DNA of 6,677 bases from an uncultured Granulosicoccaceae bacterium (GCA_937941555.1 CALDHJ010000325.1:1-6677), one strand, 5' to 3'; positions 1-6,121 are shown, counted from the stretch's first letter. Numbers and translations are program-made. Notes: generated by a model not told the origin, from the sequence alone.

Positions 1-87
1 GGTGTGGACGAGGACTTTGCGATGTGGCCGCCCCAATACAAATGGGCGGTAGACCGGCGTGCGCAGATCAAGCGGGACCTCGCCTGA
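1..87 (+). CDS. C-terminal end of a probable LpxL/HtrB-type lipid A acyltransferase (5' truncated)
   Basis: Frame 1 is open from the window edge to a TGA at 85-87, giving the last 28 residues of a protein. The tail contains WPPQYKW followed after three residues by RR. This resembles the C-terminus of the lauroyl/myristoyl acyltransferases of lipid A synthesis, where a P-x-QY-x-W-x-x-RR stretch closes the protein. Those enzymes sit on the inner membrane and add a secondary acyl chain to the lipid A precursor. The catalytic HX4D motif would lie outside the window, so the call rests on the tail alone. The gene points toward msrA, and the two converge across about 108 bases. Another protein with a similar tail cannot be excluded. 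Confidence 0.5.
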   Translation, partial: GVDEDFAMWPPQYKWAVDRRAQIKRDLA

Positions 88-167
88 GCCATCTACAGTT
101 GCGGTGACGGCTGAAGGCCGCCGGTCAGGGGGCCGGACACGCAGCCCGGCCATTGAGTCTGAAGCGC

Positions 168-186
168 CCGCCACATTCCGTGGCGG
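168..186. terminator. GC-rich hairpin between convergent genes
   Basis: A perfect 7-bp inverted repeat (CCGCCAC / GTGGCGG) with a 5-base loop lies 9 bases beyond the msrA stop codon. A second, weaker 6-bp stem (GGCCGG / CCGGCC, 131-136 with 146-151) follows. Neither strand has a run of T after the stem, so this is not a textbook intrinsic terminator. Its position between converging genes suggests a transcript 3'-end structure shared by both. Confidence 0.35.
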
Positions 187-195
187 TGCTGTGGG

Positions 196-792
196 CTAGT
201 GTGTGACGCGGTCTCCCCAGATATCGCGCAACCGTTGATCGCGACCACAGCTGTACCGGTAGAACTGGTATCGAACCGAATGGGTCTTGTAATAGTCCTG
301 GTGATAGCTCTCCTTGCCCTTGATCGGATAGAAGGTGGCGGCAGGCAGGATTTCGGTGACGACGGTCTGGTCTGAAAATTCGTCGATGACCGCTTGTTTT
401 GTCAGCTCGGCGGCGGCTCTTTCGGCGTCGTCCGCCACAAAGATCGCAGCCTTGTATTCGTGTCCCTTGTCGCAGAATTGTCCGCGTGCATCGAATGGAT
501 CGATGTTGACCCAGTAGTGTTCGAGCAGGCCGTTGTAGTCGACGGTTTCCGGGTCGTAGGTTACTTGTATCGCTTCATAGTGACCGTCGTGGCGTCCCCG
601 GTAGGTGGGGTCGGGGTGCGTGCCGCCGGTGAAGCCCGAGACAACATCGAGCACGCCCTCCAGCTTTTCGAAATCGGATTCCATGCACCAGAAACAACCG
701 CCGGCAAACACGGCCGTTTGCACAGGTTTGTCGTTTGCGGCGGTCAAGCCCGTGGTGAAAAGGGCAATGGCCAGAACGGCAATTCGTATCAT
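196..792 (-). CDS. msrA: Peptide-methionine (S)-S-oxide reductase MsrA, exported form
   Basis: This enzyme reduces methionine-S-sulfoxide in proteins back to methionine. The 198-residue product has the family signature GCFWC at 32-36, with catalytic Cys33. It also has the conserved stretch around NIDPFDARGQFCDKG (96-110) and the C-terminal RYSCGRDQRL (179-188), whose Cys182 is the likely resolving cysteine. Residues 1-19 form a short signal peptide: Arg at position 3, a hydrophobic core and a small-residue end (LTAA). The enzyme is therefore predicted to act in the periplasm, unlike the cytosolic E. coli MsrA, and would need an external thiol donor. The mature length matches the family. The ATG is supported by a GAGGA ribosome-binding site 7 bases upstream. 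The gene is last in the minus-strand series, 109 bases after the J-domain gene, and no msrB domain or gene is adjacent. Confidence 0.95.
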   Translation of the reverse strand: MIRIAVLAIALFTTGLTAANDKPVQTAVFAGGCFWCMESDFEKLEGVLDVVSGFTGGTHPDPTYRGRHDGHYEAIQVTYDPETVDYNGLLEHYWVNIDPFDARGQFCDKGHEYKAAIFVADDAERAAAELTKQAVIDEFSDQTVVTEILPAATFYPIKGKESYHQDYYKTHSVRYQFYRYSCGRDQRLRDIWGDRVTH

Positions 793-799
793 GGGTGTG

Positions 800-804
800 T
801 CCTC
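800..804 (-). promoter_or_regulatory. Ribosome-binding site of msrA
   Basis: On the minus strand this reads GAGGA, 7 bases before the msrA ATG. It is the clearest Shine-Dalgarno match in the window and fixes the start that includes the signal peptide. Confidence 0.75.
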
Positions 805-860
805 GATCTGTCGGCGTCGGTGTTCACCCGCTCTGATGGCAATCGGCCAGACGCGTTCGC

Positions 861-900
861 GGTATCCGCAATCATACCTATACTCGCGCGATTGGTATGA
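861..900. repeat. Inverted repeats between the J-domain gene and msrA
   Basis: TCATACC at 872-878 and its exact complement GGTATGA at 894-900 are separated by 15 bases, giving a centre-to-centre distance of 22 bases, about two helical turns. A further half-copy, GGTAT, lies at 861-865. The block starts 1 base after the J-domain gene stop and 80-110 bases before the msrA start. On the minus strand it includes TATGAT, a good -10-like hexamer, though no convincing -35 was found. It could be an operator for msrA or a weak 3'-end structure. Confidence 0.35.
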
Positions 901-901
901 C

Positions 902-1891
902 TCAGGCCGAGGCCTGGAAGAAAGTGCCCGTGGTGTTCTCGAAACGGGCCGTCAGGATGTGTCCACCGTAGCGGTTTCCGGTTCTGGACGTGATGCCGTG
1001 GGTGAGGGCGACAACAGCAGATAGTCCGGCACCGTCCAAGCGCACAACCGGTAGGTGATGCAGCATCGCGTTGGACAGGAAAGACACTCCGACGGGGGAG
1101 GCGTCGAGTAACACGGCGGCGAATTGGCGCGCAGGCCAGCCGGTGCTGACCGCGATGGTGTCACCTTTGCGAAGCCTGGTAGCACGTCGGCGTCTGCCGG
1201 GCGGCCGTGAAAACTCTGGCGGTGGGCGCAGGGGGCTGGCGCAACGGCCGCACAAGGGTTCGGGGGCTGAGACGACGGGTATCGGCGTTGCCGCACAGAA
1301 CGGACACGCAGGGGCCTCGGGCGCATGGCTAGTGTCTTGTTCGGATCGGCTTTCCTCGGCGCCTTCGGCTTCGCGCTTGAGCATTGCCAGCGCACCGTTG
1401 TGGCTGTGTTGAGTCAGCAGCTCGGTGTAGCGCGCGCGGGTATCCGGATCGACCAGGACCTTGTACGCCCGATCTACCAATAGTTGTTGAGTCGGAGATT
1501 GCGTTTGGCTCATTACCCAGGCGTGTGCGCCCGCCAGAAGCTGACTCTCGGCGTCCAGTTGCAGCGACAGGATGCGTCCGTAGTGGCGGCGGTTGATGTT
1601 GTTGTGCCGAGCTGTCGCGGCATGACGGAGGTAGCTGTCGAGTGGGCCAGATCCGATGCGGGCCGCACTCAATCCCTGTTCGGCGAGGGCGAGGTCGTGG
1701 GCTGCGCGTGAGACCGGGTGCGTGATGGTGCGGTAGGCCTCGTTGATCAGCGCCGCATTGCCGGTGTCGCCACCGAGGTCCGGGTGCAACTTGAGTTGCT
1801 GCATCAAAACGCGATAGACGCGCTTGATCAACGCGCTCGGCGCTTCCGGTTGCACCCTGAGTACACGGTAGTAGTTTCGTCGATTGTCCAT
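902..1891 (-). CDS. J-domain protein with zinc ribbon and C-terminal PilZ-type c-di-GMP-binding domain
   Basis: The 329-residue protein opens with a J domain (about 6-66) carrying the HPD triad at 36-38 that stimulates the ATPase of DnaK-type Hsp70. There is no Gly/Phe region or DnaJ cysteine-rich domain, so it is a class C (type III) J protein. Residues 103-160 look like a second, degenerate J-like unit: a helix with DRAYKVLVDPDTRARY resembles the last J-domain helices, but HPD is absent. CPFC (196-199) and CGRC (214-217) form a likely zinc ribbon. An arginine cluster at 233-241 supplies RxxxR (R235, R239). Then DASPVGVSF (263-271) matches the PilZ consensus DxSxxGxxF, and a beta-rich tail ends in a typical ARF strand. 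The protein is predicted to be cytosolic, with no signal peptide or membrane segment. An in-frame TAG at 1913-1915 limits the start to this ATG, which has no clear ribosome-binding site. The J domain is secure; the PilZ assignment rests on motifs. Confidence 0.85.
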   Translation of the reverse strand: MDNRRNYYRVLRVQPEAPSALIKRVYRVLMQQLKLHPDLGGDTGNAALINEAYRTITHPVSRAAHDLALAEQGLSAARIGSGPLDSYLRHAATARHNNINRRHYGRILSLQLDAESQLLAGAHAWVMSQTQSPTQQLLVDRAYKVLVDPDTRARYTELLTQHSHNGALAMLKREAEGAEESRSEQDTSHAPEAPACPFCAATPIPVVSAPEPLCGRCASPLRPPPEFSRPPGRRRRATRLRKGDTIAVSTGWPARQFAAVLLDASPVGVSFLSNAMLHHLPVVRLDGAGLSAVVALTHGITSRTGNRYGGHILTARFENTTGTFFQASA

Positions 1892-1909
1892 GCACAGTGG
1901 GGATCTGGC

Positions 1910-1922
1910 GCACTAGTGCAGT
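1910..1922 (-). promoter_or_regulatory. Possible operator motif upstream of the J-domain gene
   Basis: GCACTAGTGC (1910-1919) is a perfect 10-bp palindrome, 18 bases before the J-domain start. Extended to GCACTAGTGCAGTG (to 1923), it matches the sequence at 5928-5941, upstream of the diguanylate cyclase gene, at 13 of 14 positions. A regulator site shared by the two genes is possible but unproven. Confidence 0.3.
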
Positions 1923-1927
1923 GGTTA

Positions 1928-1961
1928 GCGGCCGCCTGTTGTGCTCCCTGAAGGCGGCCGC
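1928..1961. repeat. 9-bp inverted repeat (two NotI sites) between aacS and the J-domain gene
   Basis: GCGGCCGCC (1928-1936) and GGCGGCCGC (1953-1961) are perfect complements separated by 16 bases. A transcript reading from aacS into the J-domain gene would form a very stable GC stem 19 bases after the aacS stop. No T run follows on the minus strand, so it is not a standard terminator. It may attenuate read-through or protect the aacS mRNA end. Confidence 0.5.
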
Positions 1962-1980
1962 GCCACGACCGTGAATCCTG

Positions 1981-3921
1981 TCAGGGTTGCAACTCGGGCA
2001 AATCGCGAAACAGATCGAGCGCCGAGGGGTTGGCCAGTGCATGGACGTTCTGTACGGGGCGCCCATGCACCACATCGCGCACCGCGAGCTCCGTGATCTT
2101 GCCGGATTTGGTTCTCGGGATATCGTCAACCGCGAGCACGATCGCCGGTACGTGACGCGGAGAGGCGCCGTTTCGGATGTCTGTCCTGATGCGTTTGATG
2201 AGCGCGTCGTCCAACGTGACGCCTTCAGCAAGTCGCACGAACAGTACGAGGCGGGTGTCGTTGTCCCAGTCCTGCCCGATCACAATGGCCTCGAGGACAT
2301 CGTCGATGCGCTCGACTTGCTCGTATATTTCAGCGGTTCCGATGCGCACGCCACCTGGGTTGAGTGTCGCGTCCGAGCGGCCATAGAACACCATGCCGCC
2401 ATTCTCGGTCAGCGTTACGTAGTCGCCGTGGTGCCAGATGTTGTCAAAGCGTTCGAAGTAGGCCTTGCGGTACCGAGCGCGCTCGGGATCGTTCCAGAAT
2501 CGGGTCGGCATCGAGGGGTGCGCGTTGAGGCACACCAGCTCACCGGGCTCGCCCTCAAGCGGTTGCCCAGCTGGATCGAACACGCGTACATCGAGTCCGA
2601 GGGCGCGCTTCTGGCACTCACCGCGGTAGACCGGTCCGATGGGGTTGCCGCTGAGGAAGCACCCGACAATGTCGGTGCCACCGGCAACCGATGACAAACA
2701 CACGTCAGCTTTCCAGTGCTCATAGACGTAGTCGAATCCGTCCGGGGCGAGCGGGGAGCCTGTTGAGAAGATGGCCCGCAACGCGCTGAAGTCTCTGCCG
2801 CTAGCGGGCGAGATCTCGGCTTTACTGCAGGCATCGAGGTACTTGGCAGACGTGCCGAAGTGGGTCACACCCTCGTTTGCTGCAATATCGGCCAAGCGAT
2901 AGCCATTGGGGAAAAACGGGTTGCCGTCAAACAACACCACACTCGCCCCTGATGCCAATGCACTCACGAGCCAGTTCCACATCATCCAGCCGCAAGTCGT
3001 GAAATAGAACAGCTTGTCGCCGGGCTTCAGGTCGCATTGGAGTCGGTGTTCTTTGGCGTGTTGCAGCAAGGTGCCGCCCACGCTGTGCACGATGCATTTG
3101 GGTTTGCCGGTTGTGCCCGATGAGAACAGGATGTAGAGCGGGTCGCTGAACCCGACACGCGTGAACGTCAACGGTCCGGCTTCGTAGGTCTCGATGAAGG
3201 CGTCGAAAGTGGTTGCGCGGTCTTGTGGAAGTTCCGGTGCCTCTTCGAGCTGAGAAACAACAATCAATTGCGTGACCGAAGGCAATGCCGCTGCGATCTC
3301 CAGACCGTTTTCGAGCGTCTCGAAAGTCTTGCCGTTGTAGTGGTAGCCATCGCAGCAGATCAGAAGGGTAGGCTCGATCTGGCCAAAGCGGTCGAGTATT
3401 CCACTGACGCCGAAGTCGGGTGAGCAGGAGGACCAGACAGCGCCAAGGCTGGTGGCGGCGAGCATGCAGGCGATGGCTTCAACCGTGTTGGGCAGCACAG
3501 CAGCGACGCGGTCTCCTGCTGTCAGTCCCGATGCGCGCATGGCCTGTTGCAAGCGTGACACAGTGTCGGCCAGCTCGGTGCGACTGACTTCGGTGCGCGT
3601 GCCGTGCTCGGCCAGGCTGATGATGGCAGGGCCCGGAGCCGAACCGGTTGCAAGCAGGTTCTCGGCGAAGTTCAGTCGGGCACCGGGGAAGAACCGACTG
3701 TCCATCAGCTCGTCGCGTACTTGCAATACCGTGTCACCCCGGTCGCCAACGATTTCGCATTGGGTCCAGACCTCCGCCCAGAAGGCCTCCGGGTGGTCTA
3801 TCGAAAACTGCCAGAGCGTGTCGTAGTCAACCGGATCGTTCAGTCCGACCGATTCGGCGAATCGGGTCAGATTGGTTGTGTCTATACGGTCTTGGCTGGG
3901 TCGCCAGAGTTCCTGATTCAT
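1981..3921 (-). CDS. aacS: Acetoacetyl-CoA synthetase (acetoacetate-CoA ligase)
   Basis: This enzyme activates acetoacetate with ATP and CoA to acetoacetyl-CoA, feeding ketone-body carbon into acetyl-CoA, polyhydroxybutyrate or isoprenoid routes. The 646 residues match the family's usual 650 or so. It has the N-terminal acyl-CoA synthetase region (LWRPS at 5-9, then WxFSxDHPEAFW at 37-48). The ANL-superfamily phosphate loop FSSGTTGKPK lies at 266-275, and the family-specific FTTCGWMMWNW at 307-317. GGTDIVGCF (414-422) is the adenine-binding motif, HHGDY (497-501) holds the ribose-binding Asp, and YGRSDATLNPGGVRIG (513-528) is the hinge. IPRTKSGK (601-608) ends in the catalytic lysine K608. 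All key residues are present, so the enzyme should be active and cytosolic. A TAG directly abuts the ATG, so the start cannot move upstream. No strong ribosome-binding site is visible. gloB lies 75 bases upstream on the same strand. Confidence 0.95.
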   Translation of the reverse strand: MNQELWRPSQDRIDTTNLTRFAESVGLNDPVDYDTLWQFSIDHPEAFWAEVWTQCEIVGDRGDTVLQVRDELMDSRFFPGARLNFAENLLATGSAPGPAIISLAEHGTRTEVSRTELADTVSRLQQAMRASGLTAGDRVAAVLPNTVEAIACMLAATSLGAVWSSCSPDFGVSGILDRFGQIEPTLLICCDGYHYNGKTFETLENGLEIAAALPSVTQLIVVSQLEEAPELPQDRATTFDAFIETYEAGPLTFTRVGFSDPLYILFSSGTTGKPKCIVHSVGGTLLQHAKEHRLQCDLKPGDKLFYFTTCGWMMWNWLVSALASGASVVLFDGNPFFPNGYRLADIAANEGVTHFGTSAKYLDACSKAEISPASGRDFSALRAIFSTGSPLAPDGFDYVYEHWKADVCLSSVAGGTDIVGCFLSGNPIGPVYRGECQKRALGLDVRVFDPAGQPLEGEPGELVCLNAHPSMPTRFWNDPERARYRKAYFERFDNIWHHGDYVTLTENGGMVFYGRSDATLNPGGVRIGTAEIYEQVERIDDVLEAIVIGQDWDNDTRLVLFVRLAEGVTLDDALIKRIRTDIRNGASPRHVPAIVLAVDDIPRTKSGKITELAVRDVVHGRPVQNVHALANPSALDLFRDLPELQP

Positions 3922-3996
3922 CTATCTGTACACGTCTTTGGGTCTGGTGGGTGGGTCTAGTCAAGTGCCGTTCACCGGCTCTCCCTGCGTGGCTGA

Positions 3997-4761
3997 TCAG
4001 CCGCGCAGCTCGCGCACGCGAGTGAACACGTCAAGATCACTGGCGTTTTGCATATTCAGTGTCTCGCGCAGTGCTGGTGCATCGGGGCGCAGGAAGGGGT
4101 TGGTCGCGAGTTCTTGGGCCAGCGTTGTGGGCAGAGTGGGCTCTTGCTTAGACATGCAGTCTCTCGCAACGGCCATGCGTTGTTGCAAGGCAGCATTGTC
4201 GGGCTCCCACTGCAGAGCGTATTCACCGTTCTCGACGGTGTAGTCGTGCCCGACATAAACGGTGGTTTCCGCTGGCAGCGCGCGGATTTTCTGCAGGCTG
4301 CCCCACATCTGCGCAGGGGTTCCCTCAAAGAGTTTCCCGCAACCCAGCGAGAACAAGGTGTCGCCAGCGAACAGCACGCCTGCCGTCGGCAGGTAGTACA
4401 CGATGTGCCCAAGGGTGTGGCCGGGCGTGTCCAACACCGTCACGGCCTCGCCGAACAGCTCTAGAGCGTCCCCTTCCGCGACGGTGCGGTCGAGGCCGAT
4501 AATCTTGTCTGCCTCGGCGCGTGGGCCGATGACTTCGCAACCATGTCGCTGCTTTAGATCTGCAAGTCCGGCGACGTGATCGTGGTGGTGGTGCGTGATC
4601 AGCAGTGTGTTGAGCTGCCAATTGCGGGTGGCCAGTGCCGCTTCGACCGCAGCTGTCTCGGGCGCGTCAACAGCGGCCGTTCGACCACTGTTCGGATCGT
4701 GTATCAAAACACCGAAATTGTCGTCACGGGCCTGAAACTGAACGAATTCGAGACTGGACAC
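3997..4761 (-). CDS. gloB: Hydroxyacylglutathione hydrolase (glyoxalase II)
   Basis: Glyoxalase II hydrolyses S-D-lactoylglutathione to D-lactate and glutathione, the second step of methylglyoxal detoxification in the cytosol. The 254-residue metallo-beta-lactamase-fold protein shows the binuclear metal site THHHHDH at 56-62 (H57, H59, D61, H62), with H115 in DTPGHTLGH, D134 in FAGDTLF and H172 in GHDYT. The GCGKLFEGTPAQM segment (140-152) carries the glutathione-binding lysine region. The C-terminal glyoxalase II domain is present but ends briefly with RVRELRG, where relatives usually have an RxxK pair and a few more residues; R250 and R253 may stand in. The start is GTG at 4759-4761; it gives the usual N-terminus a few residues before the first beta strand. 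No methylglyoxal synthase or glyoxalase I gene is nearby. Confidence 0.95.
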   Translation of the reverse strand: MSSLEFVQFQARDDNFGVLIHDPNSGRTAAVDAPETAAVEAALATRNWQLNTLLITHHHHDHVAGLADLKQRHGCEVIGPRAEADKIIGLDRTVAEGDALELFGEAVTVLDTPGHTLGHIVYYLPTAGVLFAGDTLFSLGCGKLFEGTPAQMWGSLQKIRALPAETTVYVGHDYTVENGEYALQWEPDNAALQQRMAVARDCMSKQEPTLPTTLAQELATNPFLRPDAPALRETLNMQNASDLDVFTRVRELRG

Positions 4762-4860
4762 GGTGAGGTGCTCTGCCGGTTTGGCGGCACAGTTTATCGT
4801 GTCTTGTCCGTCAGTGGGATGTTGACAGTCGATTGTTGATCTGCATGATCCAGGGGATAA

Positions 4861-4875
4861 CGCCTGCGTCAGGCG
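4861..4875. repeat. Short hairpin over the end of the diguanylate cyclase gene
   Basis: CGCCTG and CAGGCG form a 6-bp stem with a 3-base loop, and the stem covers the gene's TGA stop (4869-4871). There is no T run on either strand, so termination efficiency would be low and read-through into gloB is plausible. Confidence 0.35.
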
Positions 4876-5870
4876 ACATCTTCCAAATCCGGGTTTCCGT
4901 CGGCTTTCGAGACTCGGTTTCGTCCGCTGGATTTGGCGACATACAACGCGTCGTCGGCACGTTTGATGATCTCGATTATGTTCGGTGAATCCAGTATTTC
5001 CTCAGCGACACCGAAGCTCGCGGTCAAAATGCCCTTGTCCGCATACTTGTGCTCGATCTGCAAGGCTTCCACGGCGACGCGCATGTGCTCCGCCGCGATT
5101 GCCGCACCGTCAACTCCCACCTCGGGCAGTATGACGAGGAACTCTTCGCCACCGTAGCGGTAGACACTGTCTGCACTGCGCACGGATGACTTCAGCGCTT
5201 TGGCGACTTCGACCAGTGCGTTGTCGCCCAGCTGGTGTCCGTAGTTGTCGTTGAATTTCTTGAAGCTGTCGACGTCGACCAGTGCGACCGAGTAGGGGCG
5301 GCCGTAGCGGCGAGCGCGTTCGGCGATCTTGACCAGCTCTTCGTCCATACTACGACGATTGCCTATGCCAAGCATGGGATCGATTCGGGTGAGCTCCATC
5401 AATCGCTGATTGACTTCGTGCAGCTCGATCGTGCGCTCGGTCACTGCGAGTTCCAGATTGTCTTTCTGGAATTCGAGGTCTTGAGCGTGAGCGCGCAAGA
5501 GATCCGATTGTGTTGCGACACCAGCGAGTTTCCCGTCATCGTCCACAATGACCATACGGCGGATGCGTTTCTCGTGTGCGAGCTCGACGGCTTCGTTGCA
5601 ACTTGCGCCGACATTCAATGTGATCAGCCCGGGTGACATCACGTCGCGCAGGTTTGGCGGCTCACCACCACCCAGTAGCTGCGACGCGAGTCGTGTCATA
5701 TCCCGTTCAGTCAGAACAGCGATTGGCAGATCGTTTTCGACAACGACAATGCAGGACAAACGTGACGTATGCATTTTTGTCGTTACGTCCAGCAACGGCG
5801 TGTCAGGTGCGACCGTTGCGACCGTCGCGGTCATGAAATCCTTGATCGGCAGACTGCTCACGTGGGTCAC
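4869..5870 (-). CDS. Diguanylate cyclase with N-terminal CBS pair (CBS-CBS-GGDEF)
   Basis: This is a cytosolic enzyme predicted to make cyclic di-GMP from two GTP. Two CBS motifs (about 6-62 and 75-128) form a Bateman module that commonly binds adenine nucleotides or S-adenosylmethionine. A charged helix (about 130-162) likely forms the dimeric coiled coil that transmits the signal. The GGDEF domain (about 163-322) starts at DPMLGIGNRR. Its active site is GGEEF (240-244), the active PleD-type variant, with metal ligand D199 in VDVDSF and guanine-contacting N207 and D216. RSAD (231-234) lies five residues before GGEEF, the spacing of an inhibitory I-site, so feedback inhibition is expected. 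No EAL domain, membrane segment or receiver is present. The listed start is GTG; a second GTG at 5859-5861 (codon 4) has a better-placed GGTGA and may be the true start. The gene lies 107 bases upstream of gloB. Confidence 0.93.
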   Translation of the reverse strand: MTHVSSLPIKDFMTATVATVAPDTPLLDVTTKMHTSRLSCIVVVENDLPIAVLTERDMTRLASQLLGGGEPPNLRDVMSPGLITLNVGASCNEAVELAHEKRIRRMVIVDDDGKLAGVATQSDLLRAHAQDLEFQKDNLELAVTERTIELHEVNQRLMELTRIDPMLGIGNRRSMDEELVKIAERARRYGRPYSVALVDVDSFKKFNDNYGHQLGDNALVEVAKALKSSVRSADSVYRYGGEEFLVILPEVGVDGAAIAAEHMRVAVEALQIEHKYADKGILTASFGVAEEILDSPNIIEIIKRADDALYVAKSSGRNRVSKADGNPDLEDVA

Positions 5871-5871
5871 C
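5867..5871 (-). promoter_or_regulatory. Possible ribosome-binding site favouring the second GTG of the diguanylate cyclase gene
   Basis: On the minus strand this reads GGTGA, 5 bases before the in-frame GTG at 5859-5861. The first GTG (5868-5870) lies inside it and has only weak purine-rich sequence upstream. The choice changes the protein by three residues and leaves all domains intact. Confidence 0.35.
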
Positions 5872-5927
5872 GTCTTTGTGTCTTATTAAGTAAGTGCGGT
5901 ATCGACACACTTTTCGAATGGTTGAAT

Positions 5928-5941
5928 GCACCAGTGCAGTG
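5928..5941 (-). promoter_or_regulatory. Possible operator motif upstream of the diguanylate cyclase gene
   Basis: GCACCAGTGCAGTG differs at one position from the palindromic motif upstream of the J-domain gene (1910-1923). TGCAC (5927-5931) faces two tandem GTGCA units (5934-5938, 5939-5943), so alternative dyads are possible. It lies 57 bases before the cyclase start. This is a candidate regulator site only. Confidence 0.25.
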
Positions 5942-6070
5942 CAAGTGAGCGGTGGAGGGCTGTCTGGGTGGTAAGCAGGCCGATGTGTCTTTGGTCGGAT
6001 GTGCTGAACACGGTATCTAGGTGCGCTCGCGTTTTTCCCTGAACATTCGAATTAGTGAATATTTATCAAT

Positions 6071-6099
6071 GGTATAGCGTCGCATTGGTCTGCCGGCAA
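6071..6099 (-). promoter_or_regulatory. Weak sigma-70-like promoter candidate for the diguanylate cyclase gene
   Basis: On the minus strand TTGCCG (6094-6099) and TATACC (6071-6076) are separated by exactly 17 bases; each matches four of six consensus positions. It sits in AT-enriched sequence downstream of the elongation factor terminator, where a promoter for the cyclase gene is expected. The match is modest and such pairs arise by chance. Confidence 0.25.
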
Positions 6100-6121
6100 G
6101 ACAGCGCGAGTGGTGCATGAA

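Noticed and set aside
394..900. Plus-strand open frame of 168 codons
   Set aside because: It lies opposite msrA, whose GCFWC and RYSCGRDQRL motifs are unmistakable; the plus-strand translation shows no recognisable domain and is explained by GC-rich antisense codons.
1329..2231. Minus-strand open frame of 300 codons spanning the aacS and J-domain gene boundary
   Set aside because: It overlaps two well-supported genes in another frame, is very rich in Arg, Ser and Pro, and shows no domain; typical of a GC-rich shadow frame.
1987..2694. Plus-strand open frame of 235 codons
   Set aside because: It is fully antisense to the C-terminal half of acetoacetyl-CoA synthetase and has no recognisable motif.
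3959..3964. TTGACT on the minus strand as an aacS promoter -35
   Set aside because: The hexamer 17 bases downstream is CCAAAG, which is not a -10 element, so no promoter is called for aacS.
4822..4827. Perfect -35 hexamer TTGACA on the plus strand
   Set aside because: No good -10 lies at the right spacing, and it would drive transcription antisense to the diguanylate cyclase gene with no plus-strand gene ahead.
3931..5880. Shared CAAAGACG just before the aacS and diguanylate cyclase starts
   Set aside because: Only eight bases, not Shine-Dalgarno-like, and easily found by chance in a window of this size.
5871..6064. Possible c-di-GMP (GEMM) riboswitch in the diguanylate cyclase leader
   Set aside because: On the minus strand there are loose resemblances (AGGGAAAAAC, then GACCAAAGAC and CGGCCT), but the conserved core AGGGCAAAC, GACGCAAAGCC and the downstream receptor helix are not present.
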